Shown here piece after piece: positions 45,300 to 57,355 of a stretch of 64,000 nucleotides of DNA (position 1 is the first letter of the stretch; the number at the start of each line of letters is the position of its first letter). This stretch comes from Sphagnum magellanicum (Eukaryota > Streptophyta > Sphagnopsida > Sphagnales > Sphagnaceae): NCBI GenBank assembly GCA_021904315.1, contig CM038909.1:21614212-21678211 (forward strand), written 5' to 3'. Both the position numbers and the translations under genes were made by a program. Below the pieces are notes generated by a model that searched no databases, was not told where the DNA came from, and saw nothing but the letters and a program-made list of their open reading frames with translations.

Positions 45300-45490
45300 T
45301 TAAATACAGCTTTTTAATACATTGCTAACCCACCATGGTTGGTCCCATAGGTTAGCATGTACATAGCTAACCACCATGGTTGGTCCTGTGGTTATTTGAT
45401 GTATTCTGTTCACACATCATCCACGGCCTCCATTGGTGTGCTGGTGGGTGCTAGTTCACTCTGGCTCTAAATAAGAGCCATTTCATTTCT
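45300..45490. repeat. Dispersed repeat family member 2
   Basis: Contains CACCATGGTTGGTCC twice (45333 and 45372), then CACACATCATCCA, TGGTGTGCTGGTGGGTGCT and AGTTCACTCTGGCTC, matching the right half of 34085-34340. GGTGCTAGTTCACTCTGG reappears inverted at 46531-46548. Confidence 0.6.
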
Positions 45491-45650
45491 GGGTTTTCTT
45501 TTTTTTCTTTTTTGGAAAAAACTATTAGTCTTGCTCTAGTGTCTAATGTCAATGGGCTCAATTTAAACCTTCCAACTAACTAACTGAATGGGTTCTATTT
45601 ATTCTCTGAGTTTTTTTCTAATGAAATCAAGCCCAGAAAAAACTCTAACG

Positions 45651-45703
45651 TGTTTCCAATTAAGCCCAGAAAATATTTAATATGGGTTTAATTGGAAACA
45701 CAT
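45651..45703. repeat. Imperfect hairpin in AT-rich DNA
   Basis: GTTTCCAATTAAGCCC and GGGTTTAATTGGAAAC pair with one mismatch across an A/T-rich spacer. Related arms recur just downstream (TTTCCAAATTAAGCCC near 45757, GTGGGTTT near 45788). Confidence 0.7.
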
Positions 45704-46339
45704 GTTTCATGTATTTTCAATCAGATTAAACCCACATTAAAAAATCTCTAATATGTTTCCAAATTAAGCCCAAAAAAAAGTGTAATGTGGGTTTAAAAAA
45801 TTTATGTTAATTGTATGTGAATTTCCCACTTAGTTATTTTGAATTCACATGCTATTCTCTATCCAATTTGCTTAATGCAAAATTCCAATAATAAGTCATA
45901 AAGCAAGTTGCAATATGAAATTATTTTGGTTATCTCCATTATTTTATAATACCCCATTTGGGCTTGTTCAGTTCACCTTAAAAGGAAGGCCCTCATAGTA
46001 GGAGGTTTTAACTAGTTGAAGCGAGTTTGTGTCAAGATTAAGAGCACGGGTCACAAGTTTAGCCAGCAATTAATGAATGGGCCAAGCCAAGATTGAAGCT
46101 ACGGCCCATCCATGCACCATAAGGATGAATGGTATGTGGACGGAAAACACTTTTTCATTGTATTCATGTCCCATAGCTAACCATGGTGTTTAGCTATGTA
46201 CTAATCATCCACATTCATCTATTTTCTCAAGAGCCACCATGTGTCTCACTGAACTACATTGTAAATACTTACATTACCCATGGATGAACCTCGATGGAGT
46301 TAATCTATGGTTTCACTTTCATAACCCATATTGCAAGGA

Positions 46340-46600
46340 GTAGGTCCAATATACCATTGATAAATAGGTAAAAAAATAGGTGACTCCTAGGTAAGTAAAA
46401 TGTTTATACATAATAGGTAGGTGCTTTTTTTTTACTATTTACCTAAGTAGTTAAAAAAGTAACTGAGCTAATCACCATGGTTAGCTAGGGAACCCAACAA
46501 AATATCATCTCCTGACCATTATCTACTGACCAGAGTGAACTAGCACCAACCATGACTTTGTTAGAGCTTTGGCCTATGTTTTACTAACCTTATAGTAACT
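46340..46600. repeat. Dispersed repeat family member 3
   Basis: Ordered matches to 34085-34340: AGGAGTAGGT, GTGACTCCTAGGTA, TTTATACATAATAGGTAGG, ACTGAGCTAATCACCATGG and GGGAACCCAACA. CCAGAGTGAACTAGCACC (46531-46548) is the reverse complement of part of 45450-45475. Confidence 0.65.
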
Positions 46601-47764
46601 AAAAGCATTTTCACTAGGGCTTGGTATGTGGTCCACTTTACACCAATATGGTGAAACCGTGGATTTTTAGTTTGCAATTTGGTCCAATAGTACTCATGTT
46701 ATTGTAATTTGATGTAATTAGATTAATATTTATGTAATTTTTTAATGGGTTAAGTTAGGTAATTGATTTAGTGATTGGATTTCATAGTTTCATTATGGTT
46801 TGGTTATAGCTTCAATTAATGTGCATGATTTTCACATGAAATTCATGATAGGAAAATGATATGACACAATAATTACATATAGAAAATTAAAAAATTAAAA
46901 AATATTTATGTAAAAAAAAACATAAATTTTCATAGTTATGCAATAAACGTACATAATTTTAATCTTATACTTGCTTGTTAGTCTACAATACCATTGTCAA
47001 ACTCTTGCTTTGGAAATAATCTTTCTTTCCATGTTAGAAGCATTATTTCGACATGTTTATAGAATCAATGGTAATCATGTTCCTTTTGTAACTATTATGT
47101 TTACATCCACTAGTTTTACATGCTTTAAGAGGGGGAGGAAATTGATGATTCAAGAGAGCTTTCTATAAAGTTAAGAAAACACAACACGAGAACTCTAAGT
47201 TTGGTCCAAAACTGGGTGAGATTATAAAAAATTCCCGCAAAAAGTACATTAGCCTTCAAGGGCGGGGTGAAACTCAAAAATGCGCCATTTTTTGTGGTAA
47301 ACTGAGTTTCATCCTATTTTGACCTCTTCGTTCCTTTGTTTTGAGCGCTTTCATTCTTGTTACTACATATATTTTCATTGTTCCTGTAAATCGTAAGCAG
47401 GTTTAGGACCAAAATTATATATGTTTATTACATAGCTATGAAAATTTATGTTCTTGTTTTGCATAAATATTTTCTCACCTTTCTATTATTTATGTACAAC
47501 TAGTATGCCACAACATTCTCCTACCATGGACTTCACATAAATTATATCAAAACCTTTAAAAATTAAAATCTCAATTCCTTTCACAATTCTATTCCATGAA
47601 GCTTTACATTCATATAACAATTTATTTTTATCAAATGAAAGTGTCCCCAAAGGTTATAAACACCTTCTTATATATTAACTAAAAAAAAATTAAATAAATT
47701 TTTTTTAAAGTTTACACATTACATGGTTCCCCATGTGATTTCACATGCATAATAAAATGATAAA

Positions 47765-47935
47765 AAATTTTCACATAAATTATCATGTGAAAATCAATTC
47801 ATCTTGATATGCCTAAACTTTTCACATGACTTTTCACATTATTATGTGAAAATCAATGCACTTTAATAGGCCAAAAATTTATCACTAGATTTTTCACATA
47901 AATTTTCATGTGAAAATCAAACACTACGACCAAAT
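47765..47935. repeat. Three spaced palindromic repeats around TTTTCACATG
   Basis: TTTTCACATAAATTATCATG, TTTTCACATTATTATGTG and TTTTCACATAAATTTTCATG, each followed by TGAAAATCAA or AAAATCAA, occur at about 47768, 47837 and 47898. Each is a small hairpin. Confidence 0.75.
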
Positions 47936-49370
47936 CATAATTAAATTATGAAATCTTACTAACAAATAAATCACCAAACTTAAATATTAAATAATTACAT
48001 AGATAATAATTTAATTATATCTAGTTACACTCCTATTTGTACAACTACAATAATTATCTCGAACTTTGTGAATTAAATGTTGAGTTTTAACATTTCATAC
48101 CCAAATTTAATGAAACTTCCTTACTTTCCAAACCTCATTCAAAGGCAGGATAAAAGGCGAAAGGACGCCCAAAGACAGGATGATTTTAAGGAAAATTCTA
48201 ATGAGTATTAATATTGGTAGATAGTGAATATAAAAATTGAGCTACTCAAGTTGGATAGATAGGGAATTGGAACCCAATGAAAAATTACTTTTTGTCCACC
48301 CACCATCCATTAACATTGCCAAATACATTTACACGAGGCCATGTGTGCGTAAATCAATTTTACATTTCCAAGGGTAAGTATAAATGTAAAAACTTAATTA
48401 CACAATGAGTAGGGAAAGTGTAAATGCCAAAAATTTGATAAGGTTAATGTAAATCAATGTTTACATTTTACCCCCTTCTACATGATGGGTATATATGTAT
48501 TTACACTTATAATCCCAAAATTGGTTTAAATGTGCCATGAGGGGCAAAGCCATTGGGCAATGGGTAACTTACAACAAGCTTTGCTGTTGTGCAATAGTAG
48601 TCTTTAATGATTTGAGTGATTTATTGTTTGTAACAAGACCAATTTATAAGTAAATTTTTATAAAAACATGCTTCATTGATTGTGTAAAAATCTATTACAT
48701 ACTTGTGTGATTAAGCACCTCATGATAAAACTTGTTGGGCAGATCTTTTGATTTTGAAAATAACCATTTTATGAAAATTTTCAGAATCAAAGAATCCTTG
48801 GTTTTGGTTATTTGGAAACCCCCCAAACAATTGCCATTTCAAATGAAAGAACTATGGTTGGTTCTATAGAAGGTTATTTGATGAGAAGCAAGAGTATGTA
48901 TTGAGAATCAACCTCCTTGAGAAAGGAGTGGGTTTGGTGTCATTTTTCAAACCTGCCCAACACTAGATAAAACATAAAACCCGGTGTGTGCAAGCATTTG
49001 TGCAGATATGTGATTTTTCTTATACTCCTTGGGTGTTGGGTATTTAACAATTTTCAAGATTTTTGCTCATTAGGAAAGGGTACATTTCCAACTAGGCCAT
49101 ATCTTGGTATACAAAGAAAAATAAATGTGTGGGGGGTTGGGTTGGATTGGATTCAAATATCCCACCATATACCCTATTGTATGAGTAAATACTAAATGCC
49201 AATATGGGTCATCCTTATATAGTTAAATTAAACTCTTAAATCCAATGTTTTTTTTTTTACTGATTTTGCTATGTTGCTCAAGTGGCAATCATCCATAACT
49301 ATATTTTGCCAAATTTGGCATAGGAAAAATATCAAAGTAATATTTTAAGCAATTGTGGTGATTTTTGTGA

Positions 49371-49395
49371 TATATATATATATATATATATATAT
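49371..49395. repeat. (TA)n microsatellite
   Basis: About 12 TA units in a row. Confidence 0.95.
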
Positions 49396-49816
49396 TTGGG
49401 TGATTTCTCCCCCCACCCAAAAAACATGGAATTTGTGACAGTATATTCTTTTTTTCAACAGATTGCCGAAAAAAAAACCCAAATTTCTGATATCCAAAAT
49501 TGAAAATTAAAAAAATTATAGCTTTTTCTAAGTGGAAAAGTTCTCCTTAGAAATGCTGTCCAATAACATCAACAAAGAGTATGCTATCTGAAGCTAGTAC
49601 AACTGAAAGTAGCTTAAACAAATTGCATCACCATTAGGCACCACCTGTTTCAAGAGGTGGAAATGGATCTATGTTGAAATCGTATTTTTTAGGTCGAAAT
49701 TTGGCAAATTTTTGGCCAAAAAAAAAAAACACTGATTATCATGGCCTAATTGGTATGAGATTTAGGGTTCTCTCTTAATGTTAATCGCCAGCTGGGCTTC
49801 TGCTCTGCTCTGCTTA

Positions 49817-50179
49817 GAGCATCTCCAGCAGTGCTCAGTATGGGATCCCACAGAGCATAATTGGATGAAGAAAAGTCAAAACATGCCGGTTTGGCTCAGG
49901 AAACTGGTTTTGGCACAGCATAATGTGCAGTTTGCGTTGGCTAGTAACAGGCACAGCAATGCTGTGCACCTGCAGAACAGAGTGTACTAAATAGGATCTG
50001 ACTTCTTCTCAGTGTTTCTGATTGGCTCATCATAATGATTGGTCCAAGTGATTTGCTATTAGTAATTCCCCAGATATATGCTGTCCCCTTTCAGTTTTAT
50101 GGGTGGGCTGCAAAAAAGTCCATATGGTTCTGAAAAATAATTTTGCAAAGTCACATACTGAGCACCGCTGGAGATGCTC
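49817..50179. mobile_element. PIF/Harbinger-type MITE
   Basis: The 363-bp element has terminal inverted repeats GAGCATCTCCAGCAGTGCTC at the left and GAGCACCGCTGGAGATGCTC at the right, which pair with one mismatch. It is flanked by TTA on both sides (49814-49816 and 50180-50182), the 3-bp target duplication typical of PIF/Harbinger and Tourist-like elements. There is no transposase inside; the short plus frame 49778-49990 crosses its left end and is not a gene. It needs a transposase in trans. Confidence 0.88.
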
Positions 50180-50182
50180 TTA

Positions 50183-51612
50183 GAGGATGAACTGGAGGCT
50201 GGCTTGCATATGCAGTCCACTTCTGCTGGCCCGGAGGGGCAATAAACAAGCCATTGGAGGACAAAAATAGCTGCCTAGCGCTGAAGGAACAAGGGCATGG
50301 AACTTGTGTGCATGTGCACAGACTTAGAGGGAGACAATGTAGCCACTTTCTAGTCCCATAAAATCATATGGCGAAACTTGAGCAATTTTAAATTTATTTT
50401 TTTTCCCTCATGATTTCCTTTCACCAAAGAGAAAGGGGCTAAATTTTTTAAGTGTTTTTCAAGAAAGTTTTTCGTGAACTGATGTAAAATTGCACCCAAA
50501 AAAGTTGGGGGAAAAAAAAAAATTCTTTCACAGATTCTTAAAAATTTAGCCAAATTTGATCACACCCCCACACAAAAGAGTTTGCCAGATTTAAACAGAT
50601 TCCTGATCTTAAAGTCAGGTTTTTCTGCTAGATTTTCTCTTGTTTTGAGAGTTTTCCAATAACCTGTCCATCAGTGCTAAATCCTTTGTGGTATGATCGT
50701 CACTAGTGCTCTTGCTTATTCAAAGAAAGAAGAAAGTTGGGAGGAAAACCCTTTCTAGGGGGTTTGATCATAGCGAACTAACAAACCTTTGCTAGCAAAT
50801 ATCAAGCAAGTCAATGGTGGCGGGTTCATTACACTCACAATCATACTCTAAAAGTAAAAGAAGCCTAGTATGATAGGTAGTACTCTCATTACAAAGTTCA
50901 GAAGTAGCCTTCACTAGCATTCGGTCCTTGTAAAATGCACAACAAACTCAACTCACTTCATGTCTTTCCCCAATGTACACTTTGTCGAGTCAACATTGCA
51001 TTTTAGCAAAGCCAACACCCACCCATTTTGTTAGGTTGTTCTTGTTGCATTTCAATCAGTTGACACCAATTTGGTAGGTTGACATCCACTTCTCTAAGGT
51101 GACACAAAGTTCGTTCATTGGCGTGCATTTGTTCAATGAAACTTTTCCTTCTCAAATTCCTTCTTTGCCTAGATTGCCTTAATGCATGTTGGCCAAGGGA
51201 ACCTTATGCCAACTTCACAAAAATGGATGTAAACTAGATGAAATGTGATATCAACTAGATGAAATACAATGTTGACCTATCAAAGTGGACATCGAGCTAA
51301 TGAAATGTGTTGTCAACCAAATGAAAACACTTGCATCACCATTTTTGTAAACAATTATTTTTATTGTTATTTTTCCAAATTTCTTTGGAGGAAAACTTGG
51401 AAATACATGGTTTTTTTCTAGTGTCAAAATGCTTATTTTCATTTTTCAGCAATGACTTGCAACTTTCAGAAATATTAAAAATTTGGACGAAGAAAAACAA
51501 AACACCGCTTCTAAAACATATGGTCATTGTGATAGGAATCCAAAAAACATATGGTTCATTTGTCTTCTTGGACATGGGTCCTTCCATTTTGTTCCTTGTT
51601 TCCCCTTTTCGT
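50183..51612. other. Gene-free stretch
   Basis: No recognisable genes. At 51225-51330 three to four variants of TCAACTAGATGAAATGTG-type phrases repeat at about 35-bp spacing. Confidence 0.4.
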
Positions 51613-52315
51613 GGGTGCTTTGGTTAACATATGGTGAGCAAGGTTTCATCAAAAACATTGAAATCTGAAAAACAAAAGCAAACCCTAAACCCTAAACCTG
51701 GGTGCTTTGGTTAATATATAGTGGGCAGGGTTTCATCAAAAACATCAAAGTCTGAAGAACAAAAGCAAACCCTAAACCCTAAACCTGGGTGCTTCGATTA
51801 ATATAAGGTGGGCAGGGTTTCATCAAAAACATTGAACTCTGAACAACAAAAGCAAACCCTAAACCTAAACCCTAAACCTGGGTGCTTTCATCAATATATG
51901 GTGGGCAGGGTTTCATCAAAAACATTGAAGTCTGAACAACAAAAGCAAACCCTAAACCTAAACCCTAAACCTGGGTGCTTTCGTCAATATATGGTGGGCA
52001 GGGTTTCATCAAAAACATTGAAGTCTGAACAACAAAAGCAAACCCTAAACCTGGGTGCTTTCATCAATATATGGTGGGCAAGGTTTCATCACAAACATTG
52101 AAGTCTGAACAACAAAAGCAAACCCTAAACCTAAACCTTAAACCTGGGTGCTTTTGTCAATATATGGTGGACAGGGTTTCATCAAAAACATTGAAGTCTG
52201 AACAACAAAAGCAAACCCTAAACCTGGGTGCTTTCGTCAATATATGGTGGGCAGGGTTTCATCAAAAACATTGAAGTCTGAACAACAAAAGCAAACTCTA
52301 AATTCTAAATTCTAA
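51613..52315. repeat. Eight-unit minisatellite carrying telomeric CCCTAAA motifs
   Basis: Units start at 51613, 51700, 51787, 51880, 51973, 52053, 52146 and 52226, each with GGGTGCTT(T/C), GGGCAGGGTTTCATCA, AAAACATTGAAGTCTGAA and CAAAAGCAAACCCTAAA. Unit lengths are 87, 87, 93, 93, 80, 93, 80 and about 90, depending on how many CCCTAAA/CCTAAA motifs each unit ends with. In-phase open frames (51808-52101, 52071-52274) are by-products. Confidence 0.93.
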
Positions 52316-52384
52316 CATTTGTAAAAAAAAGTTGTAAACAATTCAATTAATTTTTTTACATTTAGGTTTCACAATCTTTGATAA

Positions 52385-52428
52385 TAGGTAAGTAGGTAGG
52401 TATGTATATAGGTAGGTAGGTAGGTATG
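52385..52428. repeat. (TAGG)n microsatellite
   Basis: Interrupted TAGG/TATG tetranucleotide run. No gene between it and the satellite at 53073. Confidence 0.85.
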
Positions 52429-53072
52429 CATTATTCTTGAGTTTTTTTGGCAACAGCCCCTTCATAATAATAGATATCATCAGCCTGCTTTTAAATGTTT
52501 GAAGCATAGTGTTTTTGTCTGCAGTAGTTTGTTGTTGTCAAACACCTGAACCTGGCATTCCAGAAATCCATTGGGCTCTTCAATCTGCTTAGTGCAAGCT
52601 AGTCATACAAAATGACAATGCATTGAATGCACGGTGGTCTTGTTGTTTTGTTGTTGTTCTTTTAGAGGTTGCTGCATGCCTTGTTTTATCCAACCCCAGC
52701 CTTTAAATTGACCCATACTTTCCGATGTCAGTATGCCATTTTTTTGGAGCTTATGATCATCGATCACACTCCTCATTGCTGCCTAAAAGGAATTTCAAAA
52801 AGTTTTGTATCGTAGGTGCATAAGAGTCCTACTATTCGGCTTATTATCAGGCTCAGAGAGAAGGTTTAAGTGTGTGTATTGAAGCAAATCAAACACACAA
52901 AAGCTTCTTTCCTTTCTCTTTAACCTGGGGGCCGATGTTCTCTTTCTAAGAATTCTGGCAATTTGAAGTCCTTGATGGTGATTGTGTGTGCCTCAGCTCC
53001 CAGCTAAAAACACATTCCAAGACACCTGAACCTGGTGGCTCTACACACACTCTAGTCAGACATACAAAATGT

Positions 53073-53491
53073 GACGGTTTGGCAAAACATGGAGGGTCTA
53101 TCCTCTTGCCATTCGGTGATACCCTAAACCCTAAAAAAACCCCAAAATTGGTGTGTAAATGATTCTCAAACCCATTTTGATGGTTTGGCAAAACACGGAG
53201 GGTCTATCCTCTTGCCACTTGGTGATACCCTAAACCCTAAAAAACTCCAAAATTGGTGTGTAAATCATTCTCAAACCCATTTGATGGTTTGGCAAAACAT
53301 GGAGGGTCTATTCTCTTGCCATTTGGTGATACCCTAAACCCTAAAAAACCCCAAAATTGGTGTGTAAATGATTGCCAAACCCATTTCGATGCTTTGGCAA
53401 AAAGAGGAGGGTCTACTCTCTTGCCATTTGGTGATACCCTAGCCCTAAAAAACCGCCAAATTGGTATGTAAATGATTGCCAAACCCATTTC
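53073..53491. repeat. Four-unit ~105-bp tandem repeat with telomeric motif
   Basis: Units start at 53073, 53179, 53283 and 53388 (106, 104, 105 and about 104 bp). Each contains GGTTTGGCAAAACATGG, AGGGTCTATCCTCTTGCCA, GGTGATACCCTAAACCCTAA and CCAAAATTGGTGTGTAAATG (minor changes). The minus-strand frames 52946-53191 and 53237-53488 simply read through the repeat. Confidence 0.93.
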
Positions 53492-56400
53492 ATAAGAGGA
53501 TTGGGTAACATTTCACCACCACAAAGAAAGAAAGAAAAAAACCCCTCCTCTATTATTAAACCTTAAACCCCAAACCCTAAAGAAAGAAAGAAAGTCCCTT
53601 ACTTAGCCAAATCCTTGTCCTAGCATGGAAAGGATTTAGGCCCATGATGGAAGGCACAAAATTTGAAGCAAGCAAGAATCTTGACTTCATTACTCCAGGG
53701 GTAGTTTTCTTTTGCAATAAATCTTACCTAACGCTTCTCTATGCCTCTTAAAAAATTCATCAATCATCCCGGGTGGTGAATAGGTTGAACCAAACCTAAT
53801 CCCCACCTCCCATTAGTATACTCATCAAGATATTGATAGGTAAATAAATAATAGTTTCCGGAAACAAAGTTGCCAGGCACAAAAAGGCTGACAAGCTTTG
53901 GAAGAGTAAAAGTTGACTCTCAAAGTATTGTTGTTGGTTCCATGACTCTTCTTGATAAGGGAAGAAAAAGGGAGAGCTAAAGTGAGAGCTAATTTGGCTG
54001 CGAGGTTTCATTCTGACTTGAAGAATCACAAATTTTCCTCCTTTTTTTTTTGGTTGTTGGCCCTGCTGATTAGCTTACCAAGCAAATTGTGTTGAGAACC
54101 ATTATAGAGTACACTACTAGCTTTTAAGATAAGACATGGAGAGAATTGTCTCATCCATGGCAATTTGGCATCACTTGCCATTTGTCAAGTCAAAAAGGCA
54201 TGGGTGCCTGACTTAAAAGATACGGTAGGAGTCAGGATGGTGTGTTGAAGCTGACAACTGCAAGCTTTTGTTTGTTTGTCTGTTTGCTTTCTTAAACAAG
54301 TTCCTTCTTCTTCTCTCAGGATCTTTTCCATTTCTTGGAATGCTAAAACTTCTTGTCATGACTCTTGAACTTGAGCTACAATTTGGGGAAGCTGGAATGT
54401 TTCCACAAATTGACAAAAAATCAAACTAGTTTAATTAGTGTTTGACACTCTTGGCACTAGAGACTTTTTAGGTGGCAAATTGTTTGGACTAAGGGTTGTG
54501 TGGCCTGGGCACTCTGCTTGTTGGTTTTTCTCATTCTGGGCTCTGGGTAGTACACTCCTGGGACCCTTTGGAATAAAAGTGGGCATTGTCAACTTTGTAC
54601 CTCAAAGAAAGGAAAGCAAAAGATTTCCACACATTGACAAAAATTCTTCTTTGGGGAACATCCAAGTTGATAGAAGTCCAAGTACTATGCCTGCTGAAAC
54701 TTGAGATTCTCGTGTACTACTAGTACTAGTGCAAGTATGTACTACACTTCCCAATAGTAGCACAACCCCAATAGTCAATCTCAAGGTTGTCTGCAATGCA
54801 CTAAGGATTCCTTGAGGCATTGTACCCATTTCACTGTTTGGGCCCCGAACTACAGGAGTTTGATGAAAAAAGGCTAAAGAAGTTCTTTGAGGCTAGTCAA
54901 CAAAAAACAGCAAAATGAAGATTGCAAGTCTGATGCAAAAGGGAAAAGAAGATCTTCGATGCTAACCAAGAAAGACAGCAAATAAAGAGATTGCTCAAAG
55001 GAAGCTTGTATTACCTACCTCCTCAAAGTAGAGAACTGTAGCTGAACTTGCAAGCCTTCTTTGTCCCTACCCTCCTCCTCTTTCATTGAATTGGCGGCCC
55101 TCCTGTTCTGCAATGTTCTGTTTCCATTTTCACAAGCAGCAGCCATGTGAAGCAGTTTCCCTGAATGCAAATAATCCGATCCTTCAGAGAACAAGGTCAG
55201 TAGTCAGTACAAATATTTGTTGTTATGCGAATTTGAACCTCCAGCCCCCTGGAGACTAGGGGGATTTCTCCTGGGCAGTCTTTCCGTATCTAATAGAAAA
55301 CACACAAATGTACCACCTGGCTGATGGACTGGTTGTCTTAACCCTTATGAGCTGAAGCCCTTTCTACACCCATTTTACCTCTATTCAAAGCCTTAGTTAG
55401 AAATCTAGTTCAATGTACTTATTCACTTGTGGGGATTACAAAATTACAGCATGGGATTCAAAGTTTACACATTTGAAAGTCTTGGGTAGAATTTTTAATC
55501 AAAATAAAAAATGACAAATGAGATGACAAAGTAAGATTGAGATTTTAAGGATTTAGCATGTGATGGCCAAGGTTGGATTAGAGACTTCCCTGACCAAAAA
55601 AAGATTTTTAACACGAGACCAATGCCTGGATCCTAATATACCACTCACAATGATCAATATAAGTATTCATTGAAAAATATCTTGATCAAAATGTGATTCT
55701 TCAAGTAGGAATGAAGCCTTCTAATTTCTGAAATGTAAATTTGAACGGAAAGTATTTCGAAGGGAAGTCCTGTTGAACATGGTGTTGGAACTCTTGAGTA
55801 AAACTCTCATAAATGGGTTTTGAGAGTTAGCCCGTTGATACCAACTTGCCATCCCCACCACCGTCATTGGGGCACACTTGAGAGTGTGGGCAATTGCGTT
55901 CATTAGTTGTAGGGCCGACACATGCACGACTTTGATCAAAACCTCACTCAAATCCATGTGGACATCTTGGTTGGCATACCATCTGAAAGTTTTCAGAAAA
56001 CCCCACTCAACCCAAGAAAGAAAAGAAAAGAAGTATTTTGAAATTTCTCTTGCCCACAGCATTTTAAAATATTTATCAAAACCATTTTTGGTTTATCAGA
56101 CATTTAGGGGCTAATTGTATACTGAATGAGTCAATGACAATTTGTTGTGTTCTTGAACTTATGAAATAATTTGCCATGTTCTTGGTGTTTTTAGCTGATG
56201 TACCTTTGATTCTATGGGTGTCATCTATTGTGTATGTGCTGCCTTCTCGCTCAATTGAAAACCCAAACCTCTTTTGCATTGTTGAATCTTGATGACGTAA
56301 CAAGGAAAAAGAAAAAGTCACTCATGCTCCATGCCAAGGTCAAATAGAAGCCTCACATCTGGCATCCACCTCCATGATAATTAGACATTTGCAGCATGGA

Positions 56401-56944
56401 CTCGGTTAGTGATCAACACTTCATTTTACAGATGAGCTAATTTACCCACAAGAATCATGAACAAGAGATTGATTGATTAAGCACTACTTTGGACTAAAAA
56501 TGTTGGACAGACAACTGACTTAACATAAAATACTTAATAGATGCAAATCATCAATTGCAGCTTGGAGATAACCCCAAAACTAATTTCTTTTTTGGCAAAA
56601 TTCATCCTAAACTTGTCTTTTCCTTTTCTTTTTCTTTGATTGATAACAATTGAGAATGTCTCAATTAGGAAAACAAGCAAAAGAAGATAGTTTGGGGAAA
56701 AAAATGCCACAAAAAAGCCCAAATCAGCACGTAAGAAGCTCTATAACAAGAAGAATCATCCAGGGGGCAGAAACTGGAAAAGAAAACACCCAGGAACAGT
56801 AGCAGTAATCACCTTCATTTTTGTTCCAGTATTTGGTGTGGAGTGGGTGAGATATCTTCCATCCAATAAAACTTCAACACCAATACCTTCACTAAAGAAG
56901 AAAGCAAGCAAAACTTTGTGAAGCTAGTCAAAGAAAGACCAGCA
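53492..56944. other. Unassigned DNA, no recognised gene
   Basis: Contains AAAG-rich runs (53522-53596) and ACTAGTACTAGT (about 54717-54729). A 113-codon minus-strand ATG frame (55721-56062) includes 'FLSWVEWGFLKTF' and 'APMTVVGMASWYQ', which I cannot match to a family. None of the other frames is recognisable. Confidence 0.35.
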
Positions 56945-57155
56945 AAAAAAAAAGCAGTGCAAAATCAAAGCAAAAATGTTGTTACCAAAGTCAATGGGAA
57001 ACCAGCAAAAGAGCAGTGCAAAATCAAAGCAAAAATGTTGTACCCAAAGTCAATGGAAAACTGGCCAAAAAAAAGCAGTGCAAAATCAAAAGCAAAACAG
57101 TTGTTATCAAAGTCAATTGAAAACCAGCAAAAAAGCATTGCAAAAACTTTGCTCT
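56945..57155. repeat. ~60-bp minisatellite, about 3.5 units
   Basis: AAAGCAGTGCAAAATCAAAG, GCAAAAATGTTGT, CCAAAGTCAATGG and AAACCAGCAAA recur at about 56950, 57010 and 57070, with a last partial unit near 57132. Confidence 0.85.
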
Positions 57156-57355
57156 TTCCTTCTCTAATTCTTGATGATGATGAAAACAAGAGATAATTTG
57201 TTTTGGGTGAGAGAGATTATTCCATCAATAACTTGGAGCACACACCCCACATCTGCCACAAAGCAAAGTCAAAGAACCCAACAAATGTACTTATGCAAAT
57301 CTTTCCTCTTTTTCCTTCTCCCAAAAACAACTTTATGATGGTCGTGAAGAAAAGA

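Larger units (their letters stand above)
46601..49816. other. Gene-free AT-rich stretch
   Basis: No recognisable coding sequence. It includes the palindromic repeats at 47765-47930, a region rich in TACATTT/TAAATGT (48310-48540), and a (TA)n run at 49371-49395. Confidence 0.45.

Noticed and set aside
51613..52315. CRISPR-like array
   Set aside because: Contiguous tandem units without unique spacers, in a plant nuclear genome.
51690..52320. Chromosome end (true telomere)
   Set aside because: Only one to three CCCTAAA motifs per unit, embedded in other sequence, with genes continuing on both sides.
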